A model generated the notes under the pieces. That model ran no database searches. It saw nothing but the letters and a program-made list of their open reading frames with translations, and was not told the DNA's origin. A program made the translations under genes and the position numbers. Shown piece after piece: positions 26,923 through 35,616 of a stretch of 64,000 nt of DNA. The stretch lies in the NCBI GenBank assembly GCA_903882875.1, contig CAIRYQ010000018.1, positions 1-64,000 on the forward strand, written 5' to 3'. Origin of the DNA: an uncultured Spartobacteria bacterium. Lineage in GTDB: Bacteria; Verrucomicrobiota; Verrucomicrobiia; Chthoniobacterales; Chthoniobacteraceae. Numbering within the stretch: the first letter of the stretch is position 1; the number at the start of each line of letters is the position of its first letter.

Positions 26923-27960
26923 ATGTCCCTCCGCCCATTCCTCGCCCTCGTCTGCGCCGCTGCGCTCGCGACTGCGCAGGAAACCGGCACCCTCCCCGAG
27001 CAGCCCACGCCCTTCTCCGTGTGGCTCGATCTGGTTCTCCTTTCCAAACCCGGTGCCGCAAAGCCCTCGCTGCCGATCTGGTTTGAATCCTTCCAAAACG
27101 AACCCGTCGCCGCGAAGGACGGCGAACCGCCAAAGACCGTCTATCGCCTGCGCATCCGCCGCATGCCGACGCTGCACCGCGAGCTTCTCCTGCGCGTTTT
27201 TTTCGACGACCTCCCCGGCGTGCAACCCGCAGCCTCGGCGTGGACCGAGAGCGGCCGCGAACTTTTTCGCGGCCCGGTGATGGGCGTCGGCGCCAGTCTG
27301 CCGACCAATGACAGCGTGACCGTTCCGCTCGATGGCGCGGACTATCTCGACATCGCCGTGCCCGGCGACGGCAGCAACATCCGCGGCGTCCTCGCGAGTT
27401 CGCTGAAAGATTCGGCGGCAAAGCAGACGATTGATTTTCAGTCCCCGGAAACCGTCCAGGATCCGTTTGGCAACTCCGCCCCCGCGCAGCCCGCCGAGGA
27501 CGACGCGAAACTTTTCGGCCGTGTGAAAGCGACCGTGGACACCGGGATCACCCGCCTTTCACCGAAAGGCGGAACCACCGCGCAATGGCAGTTCGACCTC
27601 ACCGGGCAACCGCTCACGGCGATCGTCACCTTCGAGGTGCTGAACGCCGACCTCGCCGCGCCGCCCATCGTCACTGCGAATGACGGGCAGCCCGGCTATG
27701 CCTCCATCCACTGGCCCGACCTCGCCGACCCCGGCTTCCGCGGCGAGTCGCGCCCGCTCGAGCCCGCGATGCGCTTTCAATACACCGGCTGGGTGCGCGC
27801 GCAGTTTGTCGTGCCCGGCAACCTCCTGCACTACGGCGGCAACACCGTGAACATCAGCCTCGCAGCCGACAGCGGCACCATCGCGATCCGCAACGTGGAG
27901 TTGCAACTGAAGCATAATTGGAAACATTTCGACTACATCCTCACCCCGGCCAGCAAATGA
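26923..27960 (+). CDS. Secreted protein of unknown function, upstream of a pseudopilin
   Basis: 345 residues from ATG 26923, which starts a signal peptide (LRPFLALVCAAALATAQ). The body is mainly beta with repeated FDLTGQPLTAIVTFEVLNAD and RFQYTGWVRAQFVVPGNLL stretches, suggesting carbohydrate-binding or jelly-roll modules. No known motif. Its stop overlaps the pseudopilin start as ATGA, so it is probably co-translated with it and may take part in the same secretion or pilus system. Confidence 0.7.
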   Translation: MSLRPFLALVCAAALATAQETGTLPEQPTPFSVWLDLVLLSKPGAAKPSLPIWFESFQNEPVAAKDGEPPKTVYRLRIRRMPTLHRELLLRVFFDDLPGVQPAASAWTESGRELFRGPVMGVGASLPTNDSVTVPLDGADYLDIAVPGDGSNIRGVLASSLKDSAAKQTIDFQSPETVQDPFGNSAPAQPAEDDAKLFGRVKATVDTGITRLSPKGGTTAQWQFDLTGQPLTAIVTFEVLNADLAAPPIVTANDGQPGYASIHWPDLADPGFRGESRPLEPAMRFQYTGWVRAQFVVPGNLLHYGGNTVNISLAADSGTIAIRNVELQLKHNWKHFDYILTPASK

Positions 27961-28397
27961 AACGACTCCCACGCAAGTCCGCCTCAGCATTCACCCTCAT
28001 CGAGATCCTGCTCGTGATCATCATCATCATCTCGCTGATGGCCGTGCTCATACCGAACATCCAAAACGCGATGAACCAGTCGCGCGTCGGCACCGCGAAA
28101 ATCTACATCGCGAAACTCGTCGGCGACCTCGGCCAGTACGAACTCGTGAACAAGCGCCCGCCGAGCACCGAACAGGGCCTGCGCGCACTCGTCGAAAGGC
28201 CAAGCGGCGACCCCATCCCGCGCATGTGGAGCCAGATCGAGACGAAACTCGAAAGCGATCCGTGGGGCACCGAGTACCAGTACGTATATCCCGGCAAACA
28301 CAATCCGAAGGGCTTCGACGTTTACAGTTGCGGCCCCAGCAGGAAGGCCGGTGACCCCGACAACATCGGCAACTGGGACTCCGAAGGAACAAAATGA
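27957..28397 (+). CDS. Type II secretion GspG-like major pseudopilin
   Basis: 146 residues. The prepilin leader KRLPRKSASAFTLIEILLV has the class III cleavage site with Phe+1 and Glu+5, then a hydrophobic helix. The globular part contains IYIAKLVGDLGQYELVNKRPPSTEQGLRALVERP and DPWGTEYQYVYPGKH, the hallmark of GspG, including residues near the calcium site. It would be processed by a prepilin peptidase such as the one at 8.6-9.8 kb. No other gsp gene is adjacent, so it may be a stand-alone pseudopilin. Confidence 0.87.
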   Translation: MKRLPRKSASAFTLIEILLVIIIIISLMAVLIPNIQNAMNQSRVGTAKIYIAKLVGDLGQYELVNKRPPSTEQGLRALVERPSGDPIPRMWSQIETKLESDPWGTEYQYVYPGKHNPKGFDVYSCGPSRKAGDPDNIGNWDSEGTK

Positions 28398-28438
28398 TCT
28401 GACGGATCAGCGCGCGGCGCCGAAGAGGAATTGCAGCC

Positions 28439-28780
28439 ATGGAAAAAACGGCACGAGCTTCCGGCATCTCGCTCCGCCGTGCGCTTGGCTGGCTTCTTTG
28501 CATTCCGTCGCTCGCGTTCCCAGTTGGGGCGCGAGCCGCTGCGGAAGGTGAAATCAAAAGGCAGCTCGTCGAATCCTCCGTGCTCGAATCCGCGGGCTAC
28601 GACGCGAGGAATCGCGTGCTGGAAATCGCATTCCATTCCGGCGCGATCTACCGCTACTTCGAGGTGCCGGAAGAAATTTTCCGCCGTCTGCTTGCCGCGG
28701 AATCGAAGGGACAATTTTTCGGCGCAGCCATCCGGAACAAATTCCGCAGCGAACGTATCAAACCCCGGAACCCGAAATGA
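28439..28780 (+). CDS. KTSC-domain protein
   Basis: 113 residues. After an N-terminal hydrophobic segment (GWLLCIPSLAFPVGARA, possibly a signal peptide) the C-terminal 60 residues match the KTSC domain: VLESAGYDARNRVLEIAFHSGAIYRYFEVPEEIF and KGQFFGAAIRNKF. KTSC domains are small, often attached to RNA- or DNA-acting proteins, and their role is unclear. The stop overlaps the next gene as ATGA. Confidence 0.78.
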   Translation: MEKTARASGISLRRALGWLLCIPSLAFPVGARAAAEGEIKRQLVESSVLESAGYDARNRVLEIAFHSGAIYRYFEVPEEIFRRLLAAESKGQFFGAAIRNKFRSERIKPRNPK

Positions 28781-28980
28781 CGAAGGACGAAATCAAGCTC
28801 GTCGTCTTCATCCTCGGCGCGCTGCTCATCGGCGTTTTTGTTCAGCACTGGCGCACGCGACTGCCGGGCACATCCGCAATGCCATCCACTCCCCCGCCGC
28901 ACGGCTGGGCCAAACCGCCCTATGTGCTGAAGGAAAAGAAGACCAACAGTTCCAGGGCAAAGGAACCCGAGGCGGAGTAG
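28777..28980 (+). CDS. Small single-pass membrane protein
   Basis: 67 residues. One N-terminal transmembrane helix (LVVFILGALLIGVFVQHW) followed by a Pro-rich, basic cytoplasmic or periplasmic tail (STPPPHGWAKPPYVLKEKK). Translationally coupled to the KTSC gene by ATGA. No known function; the helix-plus-basic-tail form resembles small ComEA-adjacent proteins, which is only a resemblance. Confidence 0.6.
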   Translation: MTKDEIKLVVFILGALLIGVFVQHWRTRLPGTSAMPSTPPPHGWAKPPYVLKEKKTNSSRAKEPEAE

Positions 28981-29014
28981 AAAGTTTGCTGACAGCTCGA
29001 AGCCCCGCCCGGAT

Positions 29015-30031
29015 CTACCACTGGATCACCGAACTCGCCCACGTCATCCCGCCGCCGAAGACGACGAGCAGCACGTAGTCGCCCACTTTCATCCGCCCCG
29101 TGCGGTTCGCCTCATCGAGCGCAATCGCGACTGCGGCGGCGCTCGTGTTGCCGAAACGATCCAAGTTCACCATGATCCGTTCGAGCGGGACTTCGAGGCG
29201 TTCGGCGACGGCGCTGATGATGCGGAGATTCGCCTGGTGAGGAATGACACACGCGAGGTCGGCAGGCGTGAGACCCGCGTCGTCGAGCACCTGGCGCGCG
29301 CTTTCGACCATGTTCGTCACGGCGTGCTTGAAGGTCTCGCGGCCTTCCATGCGGATGGTGTTGAGACGCTCGCCCGCATTTTCCGCAGTGATCGGGCACG
29401 CGCACCCGCCGCCGGGAACTTGGAGCAGTTCGGCGAGCTGTCCGTTGCTGCCCATGCGTGTGGCGATGACGCCGTGGCCGTGCGCGCGGTGCCGCAGAAT
29501 CGCCGCGCCCGCGCCGTCGCCGAAGAGCACGCAGGTGTTGCGATCCTTCCAGTTCACGATGCTGCTGAGCTTGTCCGCGCCGACGACGAGGATGGTGTTG
29601 TAAGTGTGCGAGGTGATGAATTGCTGCGCGATCTCGACCGCGTAGAGGAAACCCGAGCACGCGGCGCTGATGTCGAAACAAACCGCGCGCTTCGCGCCGA
29701 TTTTCGTCTGCACAATGCACGCGGTGCTCGGCATGAAATGGTCGGGCGTGATCGTGGCGATGATGATCAGATCGATTTCCTCCGCGGTGATGCCCGCATT
29801 TTCGATCGCAGACTGCGCGGCCTTCGCGGCGAGGTCGCTGGTGAATTCCCCCTCGGCGGCGATGCGGCGCTCGCGGATGCCCGTGCGCGACGTGATCCAG
29901 TCGTCCGAAGTCTCGACCATTTTTTCCAGCTCGGCATTTGTCAGCACCCTCTCGGGAAGGTAACTGCCGGTGCCGATGATGGAGACGGTGCGCTTAGGCA
30001 GTTGGGTTCGCGTGCGGGGCTGCGGAGTCAT
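29015..30031 (-). CDS. fabH: 3-oxoacyl-ACP synthase III FabH
   Basis: 338 residues. Starts fatty acid synthesis by condensing acetyl-CoA with malonyl-ACP. The catalytic triad is visible: Cys in SAACSGFLYA, His in PHQANLRI and Asn in FGNTSAAA, with GSYLPERVLTN at the start. The ATG at 30031 overlaps the end of plsX by 38 bp; no later ATG precedes SIIGTGSYLP. Part of the classical yceD-rpmF-plsX-fabH order. Confidence 0.95.
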   Translation of the reverse strand: MTPQPRTRTQLPKRTVSIIGTGSYLPERVLTNAELEKMVETSDDWITSRTGIRERRIAAEGEFTSDLAAKAAQSAIENAGITAEEIDLIIIATITPDHFMPSTACIVQTKIGAKRAVCFDISAACSGFLYAVEIAQQFITSHTYNTILVVGADKLSSIVNWKDRNTCVLFGDGAGAAILRHRAHGHGVIATRMGSNGQLAELLQVPGGGCACPITAENAGERLNTIRMEGRETFKHAVTNMVESARQVLDDAGLTPADLACVIPHQANLRIISAVAERLEVPLERIMVNLDRFGNTSAAAVAIALDEANRTGRMKVGDYVLLVVFGGGMTWASSVIQW

Positions 30032-31031
30032 GATGGGTTTTGATGGCCTCGATGATATGCGGGCCGGCCTCGTGGCGGATGCTCTCGCAGGCCATGCGGA
30101 GCGCGTTCTGGATCGCGAGCGCGGATGCGCCGCCATGCGAGATGATGGTGATGCCGTTCAGTCCGAGCAGCGGCATGCCGCCGTACTCGTCTGCATTGGT
30201 CTTTTTGTGGACGCGCTTGAATGCGGGCTTCGCGAGCATTCCGCCGATCTTCGTGCGGAAGCTCGCCATGATCTCGCTTTTCACCATGTCGAAGATCGCG
30301 TGAGAGAGCGCCTCGGCGCTTTTCAAAATGATGTTGCCGGTGAATCCGTCGGTCACGACGACGTCGGGCGGGTTGTGCCAGATGTCGTGGCCCTCGACGT
30401 TGCCCCGGAAATTAATCTGCGTGCCCGCAGCGCGAATGAGCCTGTGCGTCTCCTTGCACATTGCGTTGCCCTTTTCTTCCTCGGTGCCGTTTGACATGAG
30501 ACCGACTTCCGGATTCTGCCGGCCGAGGACGTGCCGCGCGTACGCCGCGCCCATGATCGCATTTTGCACGAGGTGCTGCGCCTGCGCATCGGGATTCGCG
30601 CCGGCATCAATCAAAATCCAATGCTTCCCGAGCGACGGCATGATGGCCGCGATCGCGGGCCGCTCCACGCCGGGGAGCGTGCGCAATTTGATCAGCGATG
30701 CAGTCACAGCGGCACCAGTGTGCCCGGCGCTCACGATGGCCTGCGCCTTGCCTTCCTTCACGAGATCCACGGCGCGCGAAATGGAACTGTCTTTTTTCTT
30801 CCGCACGGCATCGAGTCCGCTGTCGGCCATGTCCACGATCTGCGTGGTGTGGACGATCTCGATCCGCGAATCGTTGCAAGCGTGCTTTTTCAGTTCCGCC
30901 TCCACGCGCGGCGTGTCGCCCGTGAGGAAAAGCCGCGAGATGTGCGGGTAGGCGCGCAGCGCAAGGACGGCGCCGTGGACGATATTTTGCGGGGCGTAGT
31001 CGCCCCCCATTGCGTCGAGCGCGATTTTCAT
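29994..31031 (-). CDS. plsX: Phosphate acyltransferase PlsX
   Basis: 345 residues. Converts acyl-ACP to acyl-phosphate for phosphatidic acid synthesis. Begins with the signature MKIALDAMGGDYAPQNIVHGA and continues with SAGHTGAAVTASLIKL, LIDAGANPDAQ, GNVEGHDIW and VVTDGFTGNIILKSAEA, all standard. It lies between rpmF and fabH in the usual order, though a hairpin terminator separates it from rpmF. Confidence 0.96.
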   Translation of the reverse strand: MKIALDAMGGDYAPQNIVHGAVLALRAYPHISRLFLTGDTPRVEAELKKHACNDSRIEIVHTTQIVDMADSGLDAVRKKKDSSISRAVDLVKEGKAQAIVSAGHTGAAVTASLIKLRTLPGVERPAIAAIMPSLGKHWILIDAGANPDAQAQHLVQNAIMGAAYARHVLGRQNPEVGLMSNGTEEEKGNAMCKETHRLIRAAGTQINFRGNVEGHDIWHNPPDVVVTDGFTGNIILKSAEALSHAIFDMVKSEIMASFRTKIGGMLAKPAFKRVHKKTNADEYGGMPLLGLNGITIISHGGASALAIQNALRMACESIRHEAGPHIIEAIKTHHDSAAPHANPTA

Positions 31032-31090
31032 CGGATCATCGGGGGAGCGACCGAAGATGGCAAATGCGTGACGGGCAAGGGAAAAAACAG

Positions 31091-31124
31091 TTCAGCCGCC
31101 CGCGCGGGTGTGCGGGCGGCTGAA
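31091..31124 (-). terminator. Rho-independent terminator after rpmF
   Basis: A perfect 13-bp stem, TTCAGCCGCCCGC and its complement, with an 8-base loop; reading leftward it is followed by CTGTTTTTTCC. It sits between rpmF and plsX. Confidence 0.8.
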
Positions 31125-31144
31125 AAAATTTCGGGCCTCGGGGG

Positions 31145-31327
31145 TTACGCCCCGGCGATCGTGAGCACCTGGCGCCCGGCGTAGTAGCCGCAGGCCGGGC
31201 ACGCGCGATGCGAGCGGATGGTGCTGCCGCACTGGCCGCACTTGTTGAGCAGCGGCGCATGCCAGCGGAGTGAGGCTTTGTGCGTGCGAAGGCGCATCTT
31301 AGATTTCCTGCGTTTTGGGACTCCCAT
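31145..31327 (-). CDS. rpmF: 50S ribosomal protein L32
   Basis: 60 residues, normal size. N-terminus GVPKRRKSKMRLRTHKA is typical, and the zinc ribbon CGQC...CPAC is intact (cysteines in KCGQCGS and ACPACGYY). It follows the yceD gene by 12 bp, the usual arrangement. Confidence 0.97.
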   Translation of the reverse strand: MGVPKRRKSKMRLRTHKASLRWHAPLLNKCGQCGSTIRSHRACPACGYYAGRQVLTIAGA

Positions 31328-31339
31328 GTGTGTTGGTGG

Positions 31340-31789
31340 TTAAAGTTTGAGTTTGTCGAGGCCCTTCCAGACATCGCGATGGTCGTCGAGTGGCTCGGCT
31401 TCGCTGGGTGCGTCGCGGAACTGGGCTTTGCAGACCTTTTCGCCATCCCAATCGCAATGCGGGTGGGCCGGAAGGGTCAGGAGGATGTCCTCTCGCACAT
31501 GCTCTGTCAAGTCCACCATCTCACGACCTTCGAGTCCCACCTGGCAGGCAAAATTATCCACGTTCAGCGTGCTCGGAAATTTTTCGAGGCAGCGCACGCA
31601 TTCGCATTCGACAGCCACTGAAAGCGTGCCCGTGGCGAAAAGCCCGCCATCGCTCAGGCCGACATCGAGAGAGTATTCGATCGGCCCGATCGCGCGCGTG
31701 CGGGCTTCGTGGAGATCGAGAATTTCGCTCGGCTCCTCCCCTTCGATGTGCAGCCCGTCTTCGGGAATCTGTAAGACATGAACCTTCAT
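31340..31789 (-). CDS. YceD/DUF177 family protein
   Basis: 149 residues from ATG 31789 (MKVHVLQIPEDGLHIEGEEP). Family motifs are SVAVECECVRCLEKF and VDLTEHVREDILLTLP, with the conserved CxxC pair, ending with DWDGEKVCKAQF. YceD proteins are encoded beside rpmF across bacteria and affect 23S rRNA/ribosome assembly; plant homologues do the same. Located directly upstream of rpmF. An open frame continues to 31909 but the added residues look non-coding. Confidence 0.88.
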   Translation of the reverse strand: MKVHVLQIPEDGLHIEGEEPSEILDLHEARTRAIGPIEYSLDVGLSDGGLFATGTLSVAVECECVRCLEKFPSTLNVDNFACQVGLEGREMVDLTEHVREDILLTLPAHPHCDWDGEKVCKAQFRDAPSEAEPLDDHRDVWKGLDKLKL

Positions 31790-31853
31790 TTCCAAAACAT
31801 CGTAGCGTGGCGCGTGCCGATTGCAAATGGAGGCCGCGAATGCGGAGCACACG

Positions 31854-33275
31854 TCACGCAGCCTGCGCGAGCGCTTTCTCCAGCCAGGCTGCGGCAAAGC
31901 CGATCTCACCGTCGGAAATGCAGAACGGCGGAGTGAAGCTGAGCACGTTGCTCGTCGGCGAATCGGCGAGCAGGATCAGCCCGTCCTTCAACGCGCGCTG
32001 CACGAGGGAAATCGCCATCTGAGTGGCGGGCACATTTTTTCCCGGCTCGATCAGCTCGACTCCGAGCATCAGTCCCGCACCGCGCACGTCGCCGATGTGC
32101 GGCGAACGGATCGCGCGCAGTGCAGCTTTCAATTTCGCGCCACGCTCGCGCACGAGGCGCGCAACCTGCGGATCGGCGTGGATCTTCATTGAGGCCAGCG
32201 CCATCGCGCAACCGAGCGGATTGCCGAGAAATGTGCTCGTGTGCAGCGCCTCGCCGGACGACGGCGGCCACGCGTCCATGATGTCCGCGCGACCCACGCA
32301 CGCGCTCAGGGGGAAGCCGCCGGTGAGCGCCTTGCCAACACAAACGATGTCCGGCACGACGCCCGAGTGCTCGCACGCGAAGAGCATACCCGTGCGGTTG
32401 AAGCCCGTGAGAATTTCGTCCGCGATGAGCAGGATTTTTTGCTCATCGCACACCTGCCGCAGCAGCCGCAGAAAATCGCGCGGCGGGACGACACAGCCGC
32501 CGCGGCCCTGGATTGGCTCGACCAATATCGCGCCGATCTCGCGCTGGCGGATCGTCGCGTCAATTTCCGCACGCAATTTTTCGAGGCACGCCGTCGAGCA
32601 GTTTGGAAAGTCGCGCCCTTCGAGACGGAATCCCTCGCACGCGCCGAACGGACAGCGGTAGCAGCCGGGATACGGCAGCAACGTCGCGAAGTCCTTGATC
32701 TGCGCGCGGAATGGTTCGCGGAAAAACGGAATGCCGCCCGCCGCAAGCGCGCCGAAACCCAGCCCGTGATAGCCTCCGCGAAATGCAATCACGCCCGATT
32801 TGCCCGAGTGCAGCAGCGCGGTCTTCAGCGCCGCCTCGACGGACTCGAAACCCGAGTTGCACAGGATCGTCTTCGCACCGCCCGCGCCCCAACGCTCGAA
32901 GGTCAGCGCACTCAGCCGCTCGCAGACCTCGGCCTTCAGTTCGCTCGGATGCACGTCGCCCATCGCGTGCATGAGCTTCGCCGCCTGCGCGGTGAGAGCG
33001 TCGCGGATTTCCGGGCGCGTGTGCCCCGTCGCGGCGACGCCGAATGCGGACGTGAGGTCGAGGAAACGGTTGTCATCCACGTCCCACACATTCACACCGT
33101 CCGCGCGCTCCCAAAAAATCGGCCAGTCGTCCGAGGTGAAAGTCACGTTCCGCGACTCGACGCGCCGCAGCCGCGCGGAGAGCCCGCGCGAACGCGGACC
33201 GGGGATGTCGCCGTGGATCTCGGGAAGCACGCGATGCCTTTCGCCGAAACGCCACAGCAACGGAAGCCCGATCAC
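31854..33275 (-). CDS. Class III PLP-dependent aminotransferase
   Basis: 473 residues. Fold type I aminotransferase of the ornithine/GABA/4-aminobutyrate class. Landmarks are FLDLTSAFGVAATGHTRPE, NSGFESVEAALKTA, the aspartate in LLIADEILTGFNRTG and the PLP lysine in CVGKALTGGFPLS. A Cys-rich segment (YPGCYRCPFGACEG, then NCSTACLEKL) lies in the middle and could bind metal or form disulfides. The amino donor and acceptor are unknown. The start at 33275 is uncertain; a GTG at 33230 is an alternative. It is upstream of yceD in the same direction but 64 bp away. Confidence 0.85.
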   Translation of the reverse strand: MIGLPLLWRFGERHRVLPEIHGDIPGPRSRGLSARLRRVESRNVTFTSDDWPIFWERADGVNVWDVDDNRFLDLTSAFGVAATGHTRPEIRDALTAQAAKLMHAMGDVHPSELKAEVCERLSALTFERWGAGGAKTILCNSGFESVEAALKTALLHSGKSGVIAFRGGYHGLGFGALAAGGIPFFREPFRAQIKDFATLLPYPGCYRCPFGACEGFRLEGRDFPNCSTACLEKLRAEIDATIRQREIGAILVEPIQGRGGCVVPPRDFLRLLRQVCDEQKILLIADEILTGFNRTGMLFACEHSGVVPDIVCVGKALTGGFPLSACVGRADIMDAWPPSSGEALHTSTFLGNPLGCAMALASMKIHADPQVARLVRERGAKLKAALRAIRSPHIGDVRGAGLMLGVELIEPGKNVPATQMAISLVQRALKDGLILLADSPTSNVLSFTPPFCISDGEIGFAAAWLEKALAQAA

Positions 33276-33334
33276 GATCGGATGTTGCGACCGTCACACT
33301 CGGCAAAACACCGAGGCCAAATTCCGGCTGGGCG

Positions 33335-34230
33335 CTAGGCGGATTTTTTCCGACCGAAAAGCTTCGCGATGCCGGTGAACAGCGCCACGACACCCACGAC
33401 GATCACTTTGAAGAATTTCGCAGCGAACAGGAAGATCACCTTGAAAAATCCCGCCTTCGCCAAAATGCCGCCGGCGATAGTCCAGCGATGCCATAGGCCG
33501 CGACCTTATCACCGCTCTTGTAGTCGGTGTAGCGGTTGCCGTCCGTAAAATCCACCATGTCAAGAATCGTCGGCGCCTTCGCCTCGATGTCGCTCATCTG
33601 CGACGCAAATGACATGACGCTGAGTTCCAAAACGCCCTGCCGCCCGAGGATGCGGATATCGTAGTTGAGCTGTTGCTCGGTACCATCCGTGTCGAATAAC
33701 TTTGCATAGTAGAGCTTGTGCGTCGTGCGATCGTAGTGAGGCTGCTGTGCCCACGCTGCGAGTTCCATCTTCCCGTAGCCGCCTTTCACCCGCTCATCGC
33801 TTCCCTGTTTGTAGCTCGCCTTCAGCTCGGTCAGCATGTCGTTGAAGTTCAGCTTGGCGAATTCGTCGTCCTTCACGTAGCCATCGTCCTTCCATTTCAG
33901 CTCGGCGAGCCAGCCTCCGCCGCCGAAAAATTTCATCCCTTTCGGGACAATCATCCCGTCTCCGCCGGTCACCTGGGGCGGGTTGCCGTAGATGTCCACC
34001 ATCACCTTCTTCGCGTTCGACGCATCGAGGTATTGGAATTCCGGTGGCAGCTTGATTTTCACCTTTCCGCCCGCGAGCGTGATTTCGCCGGACTAGTACT
34101 GAAGCTCACCGATGGCCTTCATCGCCCTCTGCACAGCGGCAATTTCCTGCGGCGAAGGCTGCTTCTCTTCCGAGCGTGCGGGGAGAAAAAGTGCGGCGGT
34201 GAGTGCGATGATGGCGATGAGCGGTTTCAT
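33335..34230 (-). pseudogene. DUF2167 membrane-associated protein, broken by a stop and a frameshift
   Basis: The coding trace runs from ATG 34230 (MKPLIAIIALTAALFLPARS, a signal peptide) through IAAVQRAMKAIGELQY, where an in-frame TAG sits at 34093-34095, probably from CAG. It resumes in the same frame with SGEITLAGGKVKIKLPPEFQY and the DUF2167 body (GDGMIVPKGM, WLAELKWKDDGYVKDDEF, YDIRILGRQGVLELS). Near 33477-33486 the frame shifts: AAYGIAGL continues only one frame over as IAGGILAKAGFFKVIF and FGRKKSA, ending TAG at 33335-33337. The two lesions suggest a decayed gene, unless the assembly is wrong. Function of the family is unknown. Confidence 0.8.
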
Positions 34231-34303
34231 GATTGTGAGTGCTCCCGTCGAGGTGTCCGATTTTCCAGCCGAGGCCAAGCAGGAATCTTCCGCTCACTCG
34301 GCG

Positions 34304-35020
34304 CTATGTCCCGAGATTGTGGTAAAGCACGTCCAGCGCAAATCTGTGGATCGGATGAAAGATCGCTCCGAACCCCTTGAACGCGACAACGAATCCCATG
34401 AGCTGCGCGGCGGGATTCCACATGAGCTGCTGCCACGACGCTGCCGCCGCGCCCCGCAGGAAAAACAGCGGCACGCTCGCGCCGTCGAAGGGCGGCAGCG
34501 GGATGAGATTGAAGGTCATCAGCAGCACGTTCAGCGAGAAGACCACACCGAGGAGCATCGTGAAAAAATGCGCAGCTCCCCCCTCATGCACCGGCTTCAC
34601 GATCTCCGCAAACCGCGTGCTGCCCGGCATGAACCATCCCGCACTCACGCCGATGCGGATGCAAATCGCCGCAGCGATCACGAGCAGCAGATTCGCCACC
34701 GGGCCGGCGATCGCCATCCACGCGGCGCTGCGGGGATTGCGCTCCGCCCACAGGCGGTTGTACGGCGCGCTGGCCCAGCCCATCATCCAAGTCACACCGT
34801 TCAGCGCATTCATATAGAAAGTGATCAGCGGCACGACGACCATTCCCCACGGTTCGCGGCGGATGTGCGGGATGGGATCGAGCGAAACCTGTCCGCCCCG
34901 GTACGCCGTGTCGTCGCCGTGCTTCAGCGCGACCCACGCGTGCGCCGCCTCGTGGCAGACGGTGGAGTAGAGGAAAACGATGTACCACAGCAGGCCTGCG
35001 GCGTAATCAATGTCGTGCAT
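34304..35020 (-). CDS. Site-2-protease-like metalloprotease (M50 family)
   Basis: 238 residues, about five membrane segments. Zinc ligands are HEAAH (in STVCHEAAHAWVALKHGD) and the aspartate of NLIPLPPFDGASV, the two hallmarks of M50 proteases that cut within the membrane. No PDZ domain. It resembles the small, uncharacterised S2P-like proteins common in bacteria. A role in cleaving a membrane-tethered regulator is possible but unproven. Lies 73 bp upstream of the DUF2167 pseudogene in the same direction. Confidence 0.85.
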   Translation of the reverse strand: MHDIDYAAGLLWYIVFLYSTVCHEAAHAWVALKHGDDTAYRGGQVSLDPIPHIRREPWGMVVVPLITFYMNALNGVTWMMGWASAPYNRLWAERNPRSAAWMAIAGPVANLLLVIAAAICIRIGVSAGWFMPGSTRFAEIVKPVHEGGAAHFFTMLLGVVFSLNVLLMTFNLIPLPPFDGASVPLFFLRGAAAASWQQLMWNPAAQLMGFVVAFKGFGAIFHPIHRFALDVLYHNLGT

Positions 35021-35076
35021 CGCGCGACGGATAGTGAGTCCGCGAATCGCTGGCGAGCATGGCTTTCGCGGACATC

Positions 35077-35112
35077 AAAAAGCCGCGCCAGTTTTTCACC
35101 GGCGCGGCTTTT
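35077..35112 (-). terminator. Terminator after the glutaredoxin-like gene
   Basis: Stem AAAAGCCGCGCC with its complement around an 11-base loop; read leftward, the stem ends in CTTTTTG. AT tails on both sides mean it could work in either direction. Confidence 0.8.
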
Positions 35113-35133
35113 GAAAAAATCAGACGCGTGAAA

Positions 35134-35484
35134 TCAGCCCTTGAATGCGACCGGCTGTCCGGCACGCATCGCGGCGTGCTGGGCGTCGGTGCAGGCGCTG
35201 TTGAGCGGGACGTCCACCGGCGCGTCGCTCGGCTTCGTGAGACCGTTCGCAATCAGCCAGCCTTCGAGTTCCTCGCCGGAAATGTCGGCGAGCATCGTGC
35301 CGTTGATCTCCAGCGTGGGCTGGAGCGGCTGGCCGCTCTTCTGCTCCATCTCCCAGCGGAACGCGGGATTGTTGATGATGTCCTTGTCCTCGAACGGGAG
35401 GTTGTATTTGCGGAGGACGGCGCGCACGCCATTGCTCCAGCCGCACGAGGGTTTCATCCAGGCAGTGATTTTCGGTTGGTCCAT
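35134..35484 (-). CDS. Glutaredoxin-like protein with CGWS active site
   Basis: About 116 residues from ATG 35484 (MDQPKITAWMKPSCGWSNGV). The fold is glutaredoxin: active site CGWS, PTLEINGTMLADISGEELEGWL near the C-terminus. The motif lacks the second cysteine and resembles the CGFS class of monothiol glutaredoxins that carry iron-sulfur clusters. CGWS is an uncommon variant. It lies downstream of rpsA in the same direction, with a terminator in between. Confidence 0.78.
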   Translation of the reverse strand: MDQPKITAWMKPSCGWSNGVRAVLRKYNLPFEDKDIINNPAFRWEMEQKSGQPLQPTLEINGTMLADISGEELEGWLIANGLTKPSDAPVDVPLNSACTDAQHAAMRAGQPVAFKG

Positions 35485-35555
35485 AGTGCGTGCATGTTCG
35501 TTGCGATGCGGTTTTCCGCAAGTGCCATTTTCCCGCGGCGCTCCGCGCAAAAGCA

Positions 35556-35591
35556 AACCGCGGATGCCACACGAGTGCAGCATCCGCGGTT
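35556..35591 (-). terminator. Terminator after rpsA
   Basis: Twelve-base perfect stem AACCGCGGATGC with its complement and a 12-base loop, followed leftward by TGCTTTTG. It lies 26 bp past the rpsA stop. Confidence 0.75.
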
Positions 35592-35616
35592 GTGAGTTTC
35601 TGGCGAAGGTGCCGGG

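Noticed and set aside
24136-27225. A 1029-residue open frame opposite the histidine kinase
   Set aside because: It mirrors a well-conserved gene in GC-rich DNA, has no domain, and starts and ends within other genes; it is an antisense shadow.
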